A stretch of 64,000 nt of DNA from the NCBI RefSeq assembly GCF_003576645.1, contig NC_044930.1, positions 5,754,711 to 5,818,710 of the forward strand, in the 5' to 3' direction. The position numbers and the translations under genes are program-made. Below the pieces are notes generated by a model that saw only the letters and a list, made by a program, of their open reading frames with translations, was not told where the DNA came from and searched no databases. The stretch is from Ipomoea triloba (Eukaryota; Streptophyta; Magnoliopsida; Solanales; Convolvulaceae). Numbering within the stretch: position 1 is the stretch's first letter; every line of letters starts with the position of its first letter. Shown piece after piece: positions 1 to 11,634 of the stretch.

Positions 1-142
1 AACTATACTTGATATATTCATATATTTAGTTGTAGTTGATACCAAAAACAAAAGTCATAATTATACTATATTTATCCGATCCGTTCATAAAATGTGTTAT
101 AGTAAAATTTTAGTTACACACCTTGATTTTATTAGTGAAAAG

Positions 143-177
<35 letters not shown>

Positions 178-803
178 CTTGACTATATTGTTTAATCAAT
201 TTAAGCATACATATTACGTCAGTATGATAAAAAAAAGATTTAGAAAAAAAAAACCTAGATAACTTTGAAAAATTAATGAGTGGAGCAACTTAGAGTGCTT
301 AACTAACCTTGTTTACATTGGCAACCCATTAACTTAACTTCACCAAAACTCACTATCATATTGAACATAATGGTATGATGAAAATAAAGCACGTAGCACT
401 TCATTATCTCTTGGTTTCCAAGGAGGATTCCACTTATGCCATTCACACCTAAATGTGTATGGAATAATATAATAATATCGCATTAACCAATAATAGAAAT
501 GTAGCTTGATTATAATCTAATCCAATAATAAAAATTAATAAGTGTGAATGAAGGCTATACCCTCTATTTATGTTCGTTTTTCCGTTACTTTTTTTTTAAT
601 ATATATACATTATGCTATAAGAGTTGTACTATACAATATTTTGGACAAACATATTCATATCGTTATAACTTCCGTTATCTTTTCCACTATTGTTACCATA
701 CACATGTTAATAATAATAATAATATATACACATTATATATATATTGGAGTTATATGTTAGTTATTTCCTAAAATATAAATTTTAAATTTAAAAAAATGTT
801 TCA

Positions 804-837
<34 letters not shown>

Positions 838-1558
838 TACAATAATATAAAATCTAAAATCTAAATAAATCTAAAATTTTAATATAAACTTATAAATTAC
901 TAATATTGGCCACCTATTTTTGTGTATCGCCTGCACATAGAAAATACTAGTATATACTATAAATAAAAAGGAATAGTAAAAATCAATTTATTATTTTATT
1001 TACAAAAATATCAATTTTCTATCAAGTGGTGAATTGAAACATGACTCTCGCACTTGAATGTCACAAGTTTAATTCTTGCCAACCTCTCTTGACCAAGCCC
1101 TTTATACAAGGTATTCCTATAGTTTACTTCTCATGTGTAATTTATGCGATATAATATCTTCTATTCCCCTCATCAAATACATACAAAAAAACAAAACAAA
1201 AAAAACAAAAAACAAAAAACAAAAAACAAAAAAACAAACACCACTATCTAATTGGGATTCTCCTTAAAATTTTCTAAAAACTCTTTCTTACTATGTGTTT
1301 TTCTATTAGTGCTTCTCTATTACAATATAGGTGTCAATGCTTCCAAAGCTATAGAAATGTCATTGAGCTATAAGCTACTTGACAAATTTTATATGTTATG
1401 AATTACAATGTCAAGTATTTATTGGAACATTGAAAATTGAATTAACCACCTACCAAATTCGTATTTGGTGAAGTACATATTTCCTACCAACCAAATACAT
1501 GGACTTTATATTGCCTAAAACTTTTATAGACTGTTTGGTACACATGAAACTCCCATGG
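1..1558. other. AT-rich intergenic DNA, no gene seen
   Basis: No coding region is recognisable. The stretch holds an ATT microsatellite (about 807-836), an A-rich simple tract (about 1183-1245) and a worn tRNA-derived SINE copy at about 1022-1170, listed separately. The short open frames here are low-complexity and have no family resemblance. Confidence 0.6.
1022..1170 (+). repeat. Degenerate SINE (family 2)
   Basis: The segment aligns by eye with 27032-27163: a B-box-like CAAGTTTAATTCTTGCC against AGAGTTTAATTCTTCTC, then a shared tail with CTCTTG...C, CTTC/TTCCTA.., TTATTTCTCAT/TTACTTCTCAT and ATGTG. The 27 kb copy keeps an A-box-like TGACCAAGTGGG upstream. This layout is typical of tRNA-derived SINEs. 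The copy here is worn and no target duplication was identified. Confidence 0.5.
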
Positions 1559-1954
1559 CAATTTATATCATGGACCATAATCCACAAAGCATTATAAATC
1601 TTATATCAAATGATAAGATACAAAATTCATACTCGTAAGGTACAAAATTTCATAACACAAGATAAAAAATTACTATGTACAACACAAGATACATACACAT
1701 GTTATATATTTATTTATTTTTTAAATATGATTTACGTACATAATTTGTGTATATAGGCACAAAATTTTACAATCTAAGACACAAAAATTCATAACATTAG
1801 ACACAATTACTAATTTGTTTCAGGTACAGAATTCATACTCTTAAGGTACAAAATTTCATAACAAAAGACACAAAATTTACAACATAAGATATATACACAT
1901 GCACCAACTAGGATTCACAATGTACTATAAATCCTGATTCATGGTATAAGGATT
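1559..1954. mobile_element. 22-bp-repeat foldback element (diverged)
   Basis: The left end (CAATTTATATCATGGACC, then ..ATCCACA) and the right end (read in reverse, AATCCTTATACCATGAATC) resemble the termini of the better copies at 25358 and 59655. Inside are loosely repeated units near 22 bp built on ACAAAATTCATA and ACAAAATTTCATAACA. The flanks AACTCCCATGG (1548-1558) and AACTCTCATTT (1955-1965) share 8 of 11 positions and may be an aged 11-bp target duplication. Confidence 0.5.
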
Positions 1955-2147
1955 AACTCTCATTTCCCGGAATTCGAATTTCATAGCTCATGGAGAAGGA
2001 GAAAAGTGTATATTGATAAATTTGCCAAAATGACATTTTAGTCTTTAATACTTATATTCATGTTTATCAAAGAATGAAGAATTCTTCCTTTATTTCACCT
2101 TATTCTTTTTCCGCAAAATTACAATTTATTTCTCCTAATCGCCTCCG

Positions 2148-2723
2148 CAAATTATATTGTGGACCATGATCATGGCTGATACTACAGTTTTGTTGAACAG
2201 ATAGTGCAGCTGTGTTGAAAAGATACTGCAGTTGTGTTGGAAGGAAACTGCAGTTGCGCGAAATAGAGACTGTTCATCCGTTCAACACAACTGCAATATC
2301 CTTTAAACACATATGCAGTATCCGTTCAACACAACTGCAATATCAGTTCAACACAACTGCAGTTTCAGACGGATGATACGGTCTCTGTTCCGCGCAACTG
2401 CAATTCCCTTTCAACACAACTGCAGTATCTGTTCAACATAATTGCAATATCATCCACGATATACAATCATTATTGTGTGGAGATGTGTGGACCATACTAT
2501 TAAATAATGCACATTCAATATAAAAATAATGTACATTCAGTATAAAAATAATGTACATTATATTCAGGGGATGTACATTATTTGTGTACTGAATGTACAT
2601 TATTTTTATAGTATAAAAATAATATACATTCAGTACAAAAATAATGTACATTTAGTACATTAAAAATGTACATTTGATTATGGTCCACATAGCTGTGTGG
2701 ACCATGGTCCACGCAATAATTTG
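2148..2723. mobile_element. 22-bp-repeat foldback element
   Basis: The termini are inverted: CAAATTATATTGTGGACCAT on the left and, in reverse, CAAATTATTGCGTGGACCAT on the right, followed on the right by the palindromic GGTCCACA/GCTRTGTGGACC block. The interior holds two arrays. One is TTCAACACAACTGCA-type with exact 22-bp spacing between successive GCA cores (2293, 2315, 2337, 2359). The other is AATGTACATT-type (2531, 2553, 2573, 2595), mostly 22 bp. It has no coding capacity. The flanks show no convincing target duplication. Confidence 0.75.
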
Positions 2724-2996
2724 CCCACGATATAACTACTGAGTCGCCTCTTCCCACCAAAGGCCCATTAGCATTTTTTTTTTTTTGGGGGGTAAATATT
2801 AGCATTTTATTTTGGTAAGATTTCCCATCCCACTAATCAATTATCATCCAGATAATTGCCATACCAAAATAAAATAGAAATCCACCCCAAAAATGCTAAG
2901 GATGTGGTGCTAAAAAAAGTACTGTGATTTCTCGAGTGCTCTATCCATTACGACTTAGTGCCCAAAACAATGATTCTTTTAGGCCATCTTTTGCAG

Positions 2997-3004
2997 TATA
3001 AATA
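2997..3004 (+). promoter_or_regulatory. TATA box of the lipid-transfer protein gene
   Basis: TATAAATA lies 76 bp before the ATG at 3080, which puts transcription start near 3030. A short (TA)n run (about 3049-3066) lies in the inferred 5' leader. Confidence 0.7.
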
Positions 3005-3079
3005 CGAGCAAATATAGAACAGATCATATCAGTGCAGTGTAGAGTGTGATATATATATATATATATCTAAAGATTAAAA

Positions 3080-4035
3080 ATGGAGGCACAATTGAAGGTT
3101 TTTGTTGGGTTTCTTGTTATAGTGTGTGTTATCGGAGCAGTGAGCGTGGAAGCGGCGGGGCCATGCGGGGACTCATCTCCGGACGACGAGGCCATAAAGC
3201 TGCTGCCGTGTGCGGCGGCGGCGCAGGACGCGAAGGCGGCGGTTTCCAGCAGCTGCTGCTTTCAGGTGAAGAAGTTCAGCCAGAACCCGGGCTGCCTCTG
3301 CGCCGTCCTCTTCTCCGACATGGCTAAGAGCTCCGGCGTGAAGCCAGAAGCCGGCATTACCATCCCCAAGCGCTGCAACTTCGCCAACCGCCCCATCGGC
3401 TACAAATGCGGACGTGAGTTTCACCTCATCATCATCACTTTCTTTTTTGATACATTAGATTTTTCCCAACTTAAACCAGACTAATAGACAGGACAACAAG
3501 CCAAATACCTTGTGGTCCAGTGACACCCGATTACCCCACATGGGAGGGGTTGGTTCGAGTCTCAGTGAAGACGATATTATTATTGGCTATAGTTCATTTG
3601 GTTGCGAAAGTAGCTATGAACAGGACAAGGCGGGCCAAAAGCCACCAATAGCTTTACCCACCCCTTCCACTTAAACTCACTTAAACTCTTTGTCTCAGTC
3701 ACTTTCCGCCCTCGCGGACAGCTCATCATATAATTTCTTTTTTCAAAAATCTTATTAGAAAAGTTATATTATTTTTCTCCCTTAAAAGTTGATTAACCAA
3801 ACACTTATATTGATTTTTTATTTTTCTCCTTGAAAGTTAATTAATCAAACACTTATATTGATATTTTAACCAAGGCAAATATCTAATAGTGGTCAAATAA
3901 GCCAAAATTGACTGATAAATTAATTATTTTACCAAACAGGGCCTTTATATACCTTTTCCATCGTTCTATATACACAAACTGAAGATTGATTTGTGTTTTT
4001 TTTTTGGGTGTTTTGCAGCATATACCCTGCCATGA
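3080..4035 (+). CDS. DIR1-like non-specific lipid-transfer protein
   Basis: Two exons, 3080-3413 and 4019-4035, encode 116 aa. The intron is GT-AG (GTGAGT...TTTTGCAG). The second exon adds only the last five residues (YTLP after a split codon), so the open frame running past 3413 is intron read-through. Residues 1-26 are a secretion signal. The mature part has the complete eight-cysteine motif: C29, C44, C59-C60, C72-x-C74, C99, C110. This is the disulfide scaffold of the protease-inhibitor/seed-storage/LTP superfamily, with a hydrophobic cavity that binds acyl lipids in the apoplast. The C-terminus resembles DIR1-type proteins, which act in long-distance defence signalling in Arabidopsis. 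That role here is inferred from family only. The exon is GC-rich against AT-rich flanks. An AATAAA follows the stop at 4060-4065. The intron contains a SINE and a hAT-like MITE remnant. Confidence 0.93.
3500..3628 (+). repeat. tRNA-derived SINE (family 1) in the LTP intron
   Basis: An A box TGGTCCAGTGA (3513-3523) and B box GGTTCGAGTCT (3552-3562) are spaced as in a pol III promoter. A body and tail follow, ending GTAGCTATGAACAGG. Related copies lie on the minus strand at about 16238-16390, 42986-43073 and 54290-54398. They share CACATGGGAG, the B box and, in the first two, the GTAGTTATGAACAG tail. Confidence 0.75.
3777..3943. mobile_element. hAT-like MITE remnant
   Basis: The segment ends in ACCAAACAGGGCC and contains TTAACCAAACACTTATATTG and TCTAATAGTGGTCAAATAAG, both shared with the copies at 6685, 34491 and 52177. 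The opposite terminus is missing. It lies within the LTP intron. Confidence 0.6.
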
Positions 4036-4065
4036 GCGCAGCCTCGGGTTGAAATGTTGAATAAA

Positions 4066-5461
4066 TCACCTGCAAAAATGGGTTTTATTAATTAGTTGCT
4101 GGAGTGGTGATGCATGCATGAATTGAAAACAAGTTTGATGGGTTGATTATGTACGTAAATGATATTATGCATGCCCTTCTTGGGCAAACTATGTATGTAT
4201 GTGCAAGAATAAGATGATTTCCACCCTAATCTATGTAAAGCGACCAGAATCCAAATATGAAGTTTCTACGGCTCATAGCTACCTACCAAAGTGAAGGATA
4301 AACATAAAAGATATCAAACAGAATGACCAATTCCAGGTTTAACCATACATGCATGATTATTGAGTTATATGCAGAGATGCATTTGATTAACTTTCCACAT
4401 TCATCTAATAAATAAAAATAAGAACAAAAAGCTTAGAAGATTCCAAATGCATAAAAGCGATCCGAAGGTGCAACCAAGTAGTATATCAAACCTATTAAAG
4501 GGTGTCACCCATAGATAAATGCATGAGAGAGAATTATATGGGTTGATTTAATTAGTTAACTGGTTGAAATCAATATTTTAATCTTGACTATTTGATAGGG
4601 ATGAATTATAACTTAATGGAAAAAGAATCAACTAAGTATGTACTTAAATCAATTGAATAGTAAAATTGAGTCATCTATTGGAAGGGAAAAAAGAATTCAA
4701 TTGACTTTACATGCATACTACTCAGCAATTTATAGTTGATGATTCGACACTTATTTGGCACTAATCAACCTTTTAAGTTTACTTTTTACAAAGATAATGG
4801 TGATTTGGTCTGACATAGAAATAAAAAACACTAGTCATAAACACAACACAAGTATAACTAGCCACTACTATTCGCTAATTATATTCATGATTGTCTTGAG
4901 ATAAGGCAATCATGGACACCTTCGTCTTTGAGGTTGGACCTTCCATGGCTGCCTGTCCTCATTCGTTGTATTTGTGAACAACCACCGACGACTATCTTTT
5001 TTTGTGTTTATGGTAGAATTTGTACTTTTTTTGTGTGTTTATCGTAGAATTTGTACACTTAATATTCACGTAAACATAAAAAGGTACTCCGTATATGTTA
5101 ATCATATTAGTGATAACTTGCTGAATATGTAGCATTTAAATTCAATTTCACTTTTTTTTTTTGTCAATTTAAAGAGATTGGACAACTTCTTTTTGTTAAG
5201 AGTTAACCAATTTAAATTAAAGGACTTAGATAGAAAAAAAAATTAAATTAATTAGGTGACTATCTCATTTAACATTATTTCTTAATTTATTCATGAACAC
5301 GATGTATTATTATATATTTTCTCAATAACTATAGGTTTCTAAAAGTATGCCTTTTCTATTAAAAGGGAATGCTTTATTATTTTGTTTTCTTGGTGTCAAA
5401 ACTTCACTTTCTGATCTTTACATGATGCTTTAATGGGGTATTACGTTGTACAATTATTATT
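4066..5461. other. Intergenic DNA, no gene seen
   Basis: AT-rich sequence with no recognisable coding region, RNA gene or clear transposon terminus. A few T-rich tracts (for example around 5150) are the only structure I noted. Confidence 0.5.
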
Positions 5462-5820
5462 TCAGATAACCTTAGAGCGCCAGAACAAATAGTTCCTGAT
5501 CGTGAGTTTTATCGAAACAAAATGATGTGCGGCAGAGAAGGGATTGGTGGTGGTGGTGGTTACCGGAGCGGGTGCGGTGGCGGCAGTGACCGTCCGCTCG
5601 GAGGAGTTTGTCGACATAGTTTTAGGGAAGTGGAAAGAAGAGAATACCACTCATACCAGATGAGGAATTGACTTTCTGAATTAACTGAACCAAAGTGATT
5701 ACAACAGGCCAAGAGACCTAAACCTCTCCTACAGACCAGGGAGGTTAAAGCTAAACACCCTAGACCACACAGTTATTTGACTAACATCATAACAAAATAA
5801 TACTTATAATAATAATATTC
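5462..5820 (-). mobile_element. Ty1/copia retrotransposon remnant (LTR end, primer site, gag start)
   Basis: Read on the minus strand, an LTR-like 3' part (about 5820-5665) is followed by TGGTATGAGT (5658-5649), a decayed form of the TGGTATCAGAGC junction seen at tRNA-iMet primer sites. The frame 5650-5462 then encodes 62 aa ending HHFVSIKLTIRNYLFWRSKV. This matches the start of copia gag, whose usual form is (S)IKLTxxNYLLW. A stop follows at once, so only the gag N-terminus survives. Confidence 0.65.
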
Positions 5821-5823
5821 ACA

Positions 5824-5957
5824 AGAGCATTCATAACTATTCATTTTTCTTGATTTTTGTTAGTCCAAAAAAATTGAGATGAGATGATTTTTTTTATTGA
5901 TGTGAAAGATAGTTTTTGGGCTGATTTTTCTTCCTACAAAACACAAGATTTTGTTAG

Positions 5958-6013
<56 letters not shown>

Positions 6014-6253
6014 GCACAAAAAAAAAAAAAGGCAGCAACACGCTTGGCTCACGCGCACTTTCGCCCCAACGGGCGCGTGTTTCCCACACGTCCGCTAAAG
6101 AAGAAATATCTTTTAATTATTTTTTAATAGTTTGTCATAATTTTGTTTTTGTTTTTGTTTTTGTTTTTTCCTTTTAATTTTTCTCCTTGTTATATCTCTC
6201 TTAGTGGCACATAAAAAATCACAAAAAGTCTTAGCTTTATGTGGATGCTCCTA
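5824..6253. mobile_element. Tourist-like MITE with GC-rich core
   Basis: The element runs from GAGCATTC to GGATGCTC and has a GC-rich centre (about 6040-6100, GCGCACTTTCGCCCCAACGG). Three relatives at 25804, about 50345 and 60864 share the GAGCATC/GATGCTC ends and, in two cases, a similar GC-rich centre. The flanking trinucleotides here (CAA, CTA) are degenerate compared with the clean TTA duplications of 25804 and 60864. The right part is repeated at about 7226-7519 as part of the apparent assembly duplication. Confidence 0.55.
5960..6000. repeat. (TA)n microsatellite
   Basis: About 41 bp of alternating T and A run straight into (CA)n at 6001. The same tract reappears at 7226-7266, at the left edge of the second copy of the long duplication. 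Confidence 0.95.
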
Positions 6254-7224
6254 GAACAAGCCATGAGCCATCCCTAGTCTAGCTAATAAAATAAATTTTA
6301 CTTTCTAGATTAGGCTCAAGGTTCATTCACTCATTAATTGACTCTCCTCTTCGCTAATTGCCATTATATTCTTTATCACCCAAGCTAAGTCTCTTTACAC
6401 TTCAATGCCTAGTCTTTCTTCACAGACTTAGCTATCCTTGTAATGCTTGCCTTCCAATTCAACTACATACTTTCAAGAACAATCTTCTCATCTACAAGAG
6501 TTGGTGTGGCATTTATTCAAGAGATGGAAAAGTATGACTGAGTTAGACACTCAATCTAGATGATTTCGTTGAAAGTGAAAGAAATCTTAATTCAATATAT
6601 TTAACTAACTCTTCTGAACTGAGTTCTCTTTAATTGATTGAATAACTCTTCTAAACAAGGAGGCTTTCTTGAATTTTGATATTGGGGGTATTTGGTAAAC
6701 GGTTGTTAGCTAATAGCTGGTAGCTGATTGGGTTAGTAATCGAGTTTGACTAGTTGAAAACATTAGCGGATTATAAAAAGATGTTTGATAAATTAGTCGT
6801 TAGTTGATAGCTAATTATATGCAAAATAATTTTCCCAAAGAGCTGATTGAAAAAATTATTCTGAGTAACTTTTTAATTTTAATGTTTTGGAGCAATAAGT
6901 TGTTACAAAAAACTAATTAATCAAATACTTATATTGACTGTTTTACCAAGTCAAATATCTAATAGTGGTTAATTAAGTCAAAATTAACTTATAATTAAGC
7001 TAACTATGTTACCGAACATGGTCATGGAGTCTTTAACGAGTTTAAGAGTCCGTACTCTTATATTTTGATGTATTCTTAGTGCATTTTACATTATTTTTAC
7101 TTAGAGTTGTGTGGAATTGAGCTTGTCTCATGACTGGGTGTAGTAGTTATATAGGTCAATCAGTTTAGTAGTTATTTAATTAAACCCAATTTGGTTTAAC
7201 TGTTTTACTAACCAAATATAAATA
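6001..7224. repeat. Copy 1 of 1.22-kb duplicate
   Basis: This segment appears to recur without indels at 7267-8490, at a constant offset of 1266, including the poly-A and (CA)n tracts. Copy 1 stops exactly at the n (7225). No gene is present. It contains a hAT-like MITE (6685-7023) and part of the GC-core MITE. Confidence 0.93.
6685..7023. mobile_element. hAT-like MITE (older copy)
   Basis: It begins GGGGTATTTGGTAAACGGTT and ends GTTACCGAACATGGTC. The interior (TAGCTGATTGGGTTAG, TTAATCAAATACTTATATTG, TCTAATAGTGGTTAATTAAG) matches 34491-34777 and 52177-52475. No target duplication could be defined. The copy at 7951-8289 is the same element in the duplicated segment. Confidence 0.6.
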
Positions 7225-7225
7225 N
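7225..7225. other. Single ambiguous base at a sequence join
   Basis: The only n in the window. It lies between the end of duplicate copy 1 and the (TA)n that begins copy 2. This is where two contigs ending in the same (TA)n-adjacent sequence would have been joined. Confidence 0.9.
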
Positions 7226-7279
<54 letters not shown>

Positions 7280-8490
7280 GCACAAAAAAAAAAAAAGGCA
7301 GCAACACGCTTGGCTCACGCGCACTTTCGCCCCAACGGGCGCGTGTTTCCCACACGTCCGCTAAAGAAGAAATATCTTTTAATTATTTTTTAATAGTTTG
7401 TCATAATTTTGTTTTTGTTTTTGTTTTTGTTTTTTCCTTTTAATTTTTCTCCTTGTTATATCTCTCTTAGTGGCACATAAAAAATCACAAAAAGTCTTAG
7501 CTTTATGTGGATGCTCCTAGAACAAGCCATGAGCCATCCCTAGTCTAGCTAATAAAATAAATTTTACTTTCTAGATTAGGCTCAAGGTTCATTCACTCAT
7601 TAATTGACTCTCCTCTTCGCTAATTGCCATTATATTCTTTATCACCCAAGCTAAGTCTCTTTACACTTCAATGCCTAGTCTTTCTTCACAGACTTAGCTA
7701 TCCTTGTAATGCTTGCCTTCCAATTCAACTACATACTTTCAAGAACAATCTTCTCATCTACAAGAGTTGGTGTGGCATTTATTCAAGAGATGGAAAAGTA
7801 TGACTGAGTTAGACACTCAATCTAGATGATTTCGTTGAAAGTGAAAGAAATCTTAATTCAATATATTTAACTAACTCTTCTGAACTGAGTTCTCTTTAAT
7901 TGATTGAATAACTCTTCTAAACAAGGAGGCTTTCTTGAATTTTGATATTGGGGGTATTTGGTAAACGGTTGTTAGCTAATAGCTGGTAGCTGATTGGGTT
8001 AGTAATCGAGTTTGACTAGTTGAAAACATTAGCGGATTATAAAAAGATGTTTGATAAATTAGTCGTTAGTTGATAGCTAATTATATGCAAAATAATTTTC
8101 CCAAAGAGCTGATTGAAAAAATTATTCTGAGTAACTTTTTAATTTTAATGTTTTGGAGCAATAAGTTGTTACAAAAAACTAATTAATCAAATACTTATAT
8201 TGACTGTTTTACCAAGTCAAATATCTAATAGTGGTTAATTAAGTCAAAATTAACTTATAATTAAGCTAACTATGTTACCGAACATGGTCATGGAGTCTTT
8301 AACGAGTTTAAGAGTCCGTACTCTTATATTTTGATGTATTCTTAGTGCATTTTACATTATTTTTACTTAGAGTTGTGTGGAATTGAGCTTGTCTCATGAC
8401 TGGGTGTAGTAGTTATATAGGTCAATCAGTTTAGTAGTTATTTAATTAAACCCAATTTGGTTTAACTGTTTTACTAACCAAATATAAATA
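7226..8490. repeat. Copy 2 of 1.22-kb duplicate, with leading (TA)n
   Basis: After (TA)n (7226-7266) the sequence repeats 6001-7224 and then continues into unique DNA (CGTATCGAAAATTG). It carries only the right-hand part of the GC-core MITE, so the duplicate breakpoint falls at the microsatellite inside that MITE. That is expected of an unmerged assembly overlap. Confidence 0.9.
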
Positions 8491-10642
8491 CGTATCGAAA
8501 ATTGATTTGGTCATCTAACCTGCATGTTAGTTGGCTTAGTTTGGGTTCTTAAAATAATAATGATATCTTGTCTTAATTTTATTAAGGATTTAATATCGTT
8601 TTCTTATTATTTTAAATTCCTAAAATTAGGCATCCACCATTAATTAGACAAACTTAAATCTTTGAACATGCATTTGTAATTTAATTTAATCCCATGGTTA
8701 CAAAATACATTGGTAATGTTAGAAATTCAGGTTTCTTGACGTGCGATATTATAAATGCGAAAAAAAATCCTAACTTTCAAATTAAAATTGCAAATACTCT
8801 TTCGAACCAAAATTATTCAAACCTTCTTATATCCTGTTGAATGTTCCTAATCGATTAATCAAACTCTAAACGAATGCCACAAATATTTGCCACCCGCTTC
8901 CACCACATCTTTTGTCGGGTTCCTCTATAAAAAACACATAAGAATGGAATTTAAATTTTCATTACTCTCGTATTTAGTTGAAAATTAACTGAATATCTAA
9001 ACCAAGTCACAAATATATAGTCAATGACTTATTAAATTGACTTAATTAAAAGTCGAAGACCAATTCTAATATTTTAAAATTATCAAATGACCATTTCTAG
9101 CATTAACTCTTTTATATAAAATGTTAGTTTTCGATTATTAAAAGAAAAATATTAAAAGGACCTCTCTATACTTGAGCTTGTATATTGTGGAATATCTTCC
9201 TATGTTATGTATTTAATAATTCTTTTTGGACGTTTACCTAATATGTCAATTTATAACGACTCAACCTAATAATATTATTTTTAAATTCAGTTTTATACAA
9301 TAATTTTACTAACAAGCAAAATATTGTTAACCTTATCCCTCCATTTATTCAAACTATTAACCATATAATTAACAGCCCATTTCTATCTAACCTAATATTT
9401 TATTCTCTTTATAATCCACTTAGTCTCAAGCTCAAAAACCCCATTATCTTATTATCAAAATAACTTAGGTTGATTTACTTCATTGTGATTCTTTATCAAA
9501 ATCAGCATTACCTAATGCACACTCATAGTAGTTCCATGTTTCTCTCATCACTAAAAATAAATACAGAAATAAATAAGCTCCCCTTTGAGTGAGTAAAAGG
9601 CACATTATAAAAGAGTAATACTATATATTTTGTTGCTTTTTTTATTTTATTTATTTTACTGTATGTTATACTTTGATTTATTCCCTCTCTCACACACACA
9701 TACACAAAAGGGAGTTATAATTTTGAGTAATACTATATGTATTCTCACAATATTATTTACTTATTTTAATAAAATATAGACATGTGATAAGAATTTTACT
9801 TTTGGGAGCATACTTGTTATTTTCTTATATGTATTCATGGACCTAGGTGAGTGGGTGTAGATTGCGCCAACAAAGTTTGATTTTTATTCGAGAGAAAGAC
9901 TTGTTCACCCTTTTCAGGAAGGGAATCTCCAACCTTATAGTTCCATTGAAAGTCTATTTACTAATTATTCTAAGCTGTTTTCAAGTACCTTGTAGTTTGA
10001 TGACATTGTTGTTACTATTCCAAAGGAAAGGTTGCAGGTTCAAATCTTACCCCATTTCAAAGGTCCACATATTATGTGAAACAGTTACTATAGATATGTA
10101 AATTACGATAGAAAGATTTTGTGTAATAGGCTTACTAGAGATGATATTATTATTTTTATTATAAAATTGTGAGTTATTGAAGTGTTGGTCTTCAAATTTG
10201 CAAATAGCAATGTGAAAAGGACCTATTTAAAAAGGACGACAATATATAACGTAGTGATCACTTTCTAATTCTTGTCCCCCCTAGTTTGTCTTTACCGCTG
10301 ACTGGGTCAAGTAAACGCCACTAATTAATCATTTTGTCTTTAAGGCTGCGTTTGGCTCCAGTACCCTTCAACATTTGTCAGAATTAATGACGATTTTGAT
10401 GTAATAACAAACCAAATATGAGAAAATAATTCATCCTATTAATGATTTTGATCTACCTTAACGTTGCAGCAACCTAAGAAAAACCACATATTCACACCAG
10501 ATATTGCTTAATTCTTAATTTAACTCGATCATTAGTAACTTCAATGCAAAATAATAACTAAATATATTAAAAGAAAATGCTATTTTCCATTCTAAATTTT
10601 TTTTAAAAATTATTTTCAATCATGATGTGGTTTATAATTATT
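8491..10642. other. AT-rich intergenic DNA, no gene seen
   Basis: No coding region, RNA gene or complete transposon is visible. Open frames here are AT-rich and low complexity. A weak tRNA-like motif (GGTTCAAATCTTACCCC, about 10037) may be a decayed SINE. Confidence 0.5.
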
Positions 10643-10660
10643 GAGTGTCATGAATGAATT

Positions 10661-10825
10661 TTTTTGGGTCAAACGAGGTGTTCCGAGCAAGTCGTAATTG
10701 TAGGAGACACGCCTTTAAGCACGTACCATCGCCAGATTAATTTTTCATACGATAGGGAATTTGAACACTCGCCCTCTCTTATGGGACGAAAGTACACGAT
10801 CACTCACGCCAATCAAACTGGTTAA
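10661..10825 (-). mobile_element. tRNA-derived SINE with target duplication (family 3)
   Basis: On the minus strand there is an A-box-like TGGCGTGAGTG, a B-box-like GTTCAAATTCC about 40 nt later, and an A-rich tail (T run at 10660-10666 on the plus strand). The flanks GAGTGTCATGAATGAATT (10643-10660) and GAGTGCCATGAATGGATT (10826-10843) differ at two of 18 positions, a typical length for L1-type target duplications. The body is about 165 bp. Confidence 0.78.
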
Positions 10826-10843
10826 GAGTGCCATGAATGGATT

Positions 10844-11634
10844 AATTTCACATATGGAGGGAAACTTTAGGAGGGTGTGTAGCATTATTCTATGTGAAAA
10901 TAGTTCATCGCAATCATTATTCAAGAGCATGCATTGAATAAGTCAAGTATATTAGTTTGTAAATCACATAGAAAAGGAAGACCTCGTACGACATACTCAA
11001 TTGAAAAGTGTTAAAAAAAACAAATTCTATAATTTTCTGATATAAAAATTATGTTCTATTTAAGTGACCACCATTTTGGGACTTGTAAACTTGATTTTGC
11101 TCTACTTTAATGTTGCTAAAAGTTAAAGCAAAGACACAATAGCAACACATGGTGTAATTCAATTCGAGACAACTTGTAATGTTAGTGAAATGTAATGTAT
11201 TTCTTCCTTAATACGGATAATAAAAAGTGCATTGAGATATAGTGAAATTGAATGTACAATATAATAGTAAAAATTATAGTGATTGGAGCAATTCATCACT
11301 CTGATCTGATCCTTAGTGTGTATGCTTTGAATTATTAGGGTGATAAATTGCTCCAACTGTAATATTACAAAATAGATATACTTAGAAGATATATAGTTCC
11401 AACCTCTCTCCAAAACACAACATAAATGTATCCATCTCTCAAATCACAAGCTTTGGGTGAGAGGAATTGAAGATGAGAAAAGTATCAAAATTTGTGGAGA
11501 ATTTAAGGATCCCAGCCAGAGAAATCCCTCACATAAAACATATAGGGCAGGGCAAGATTTCTATTTTATATACAGCTGCAGATTGGCTGGCACCAAATTA
11601 AAAGACACCACAAACTCATGAAACTGTACAAAAA
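10844..11634. other. 3' flank of the cysteine-rich peptide gene
   Basis: AT-rich, with no second coding region seen. The last few hundred bases probably include the 3' untranslated region and terminator of the minus-strand gene that ends at 11635. Confidence 0.4.

Noticed and set aside
5884..6177. 97-aa frame with an (IY)n run
   Set aside because: It is a read of the (TA)n microsatellite and MITE sequence.
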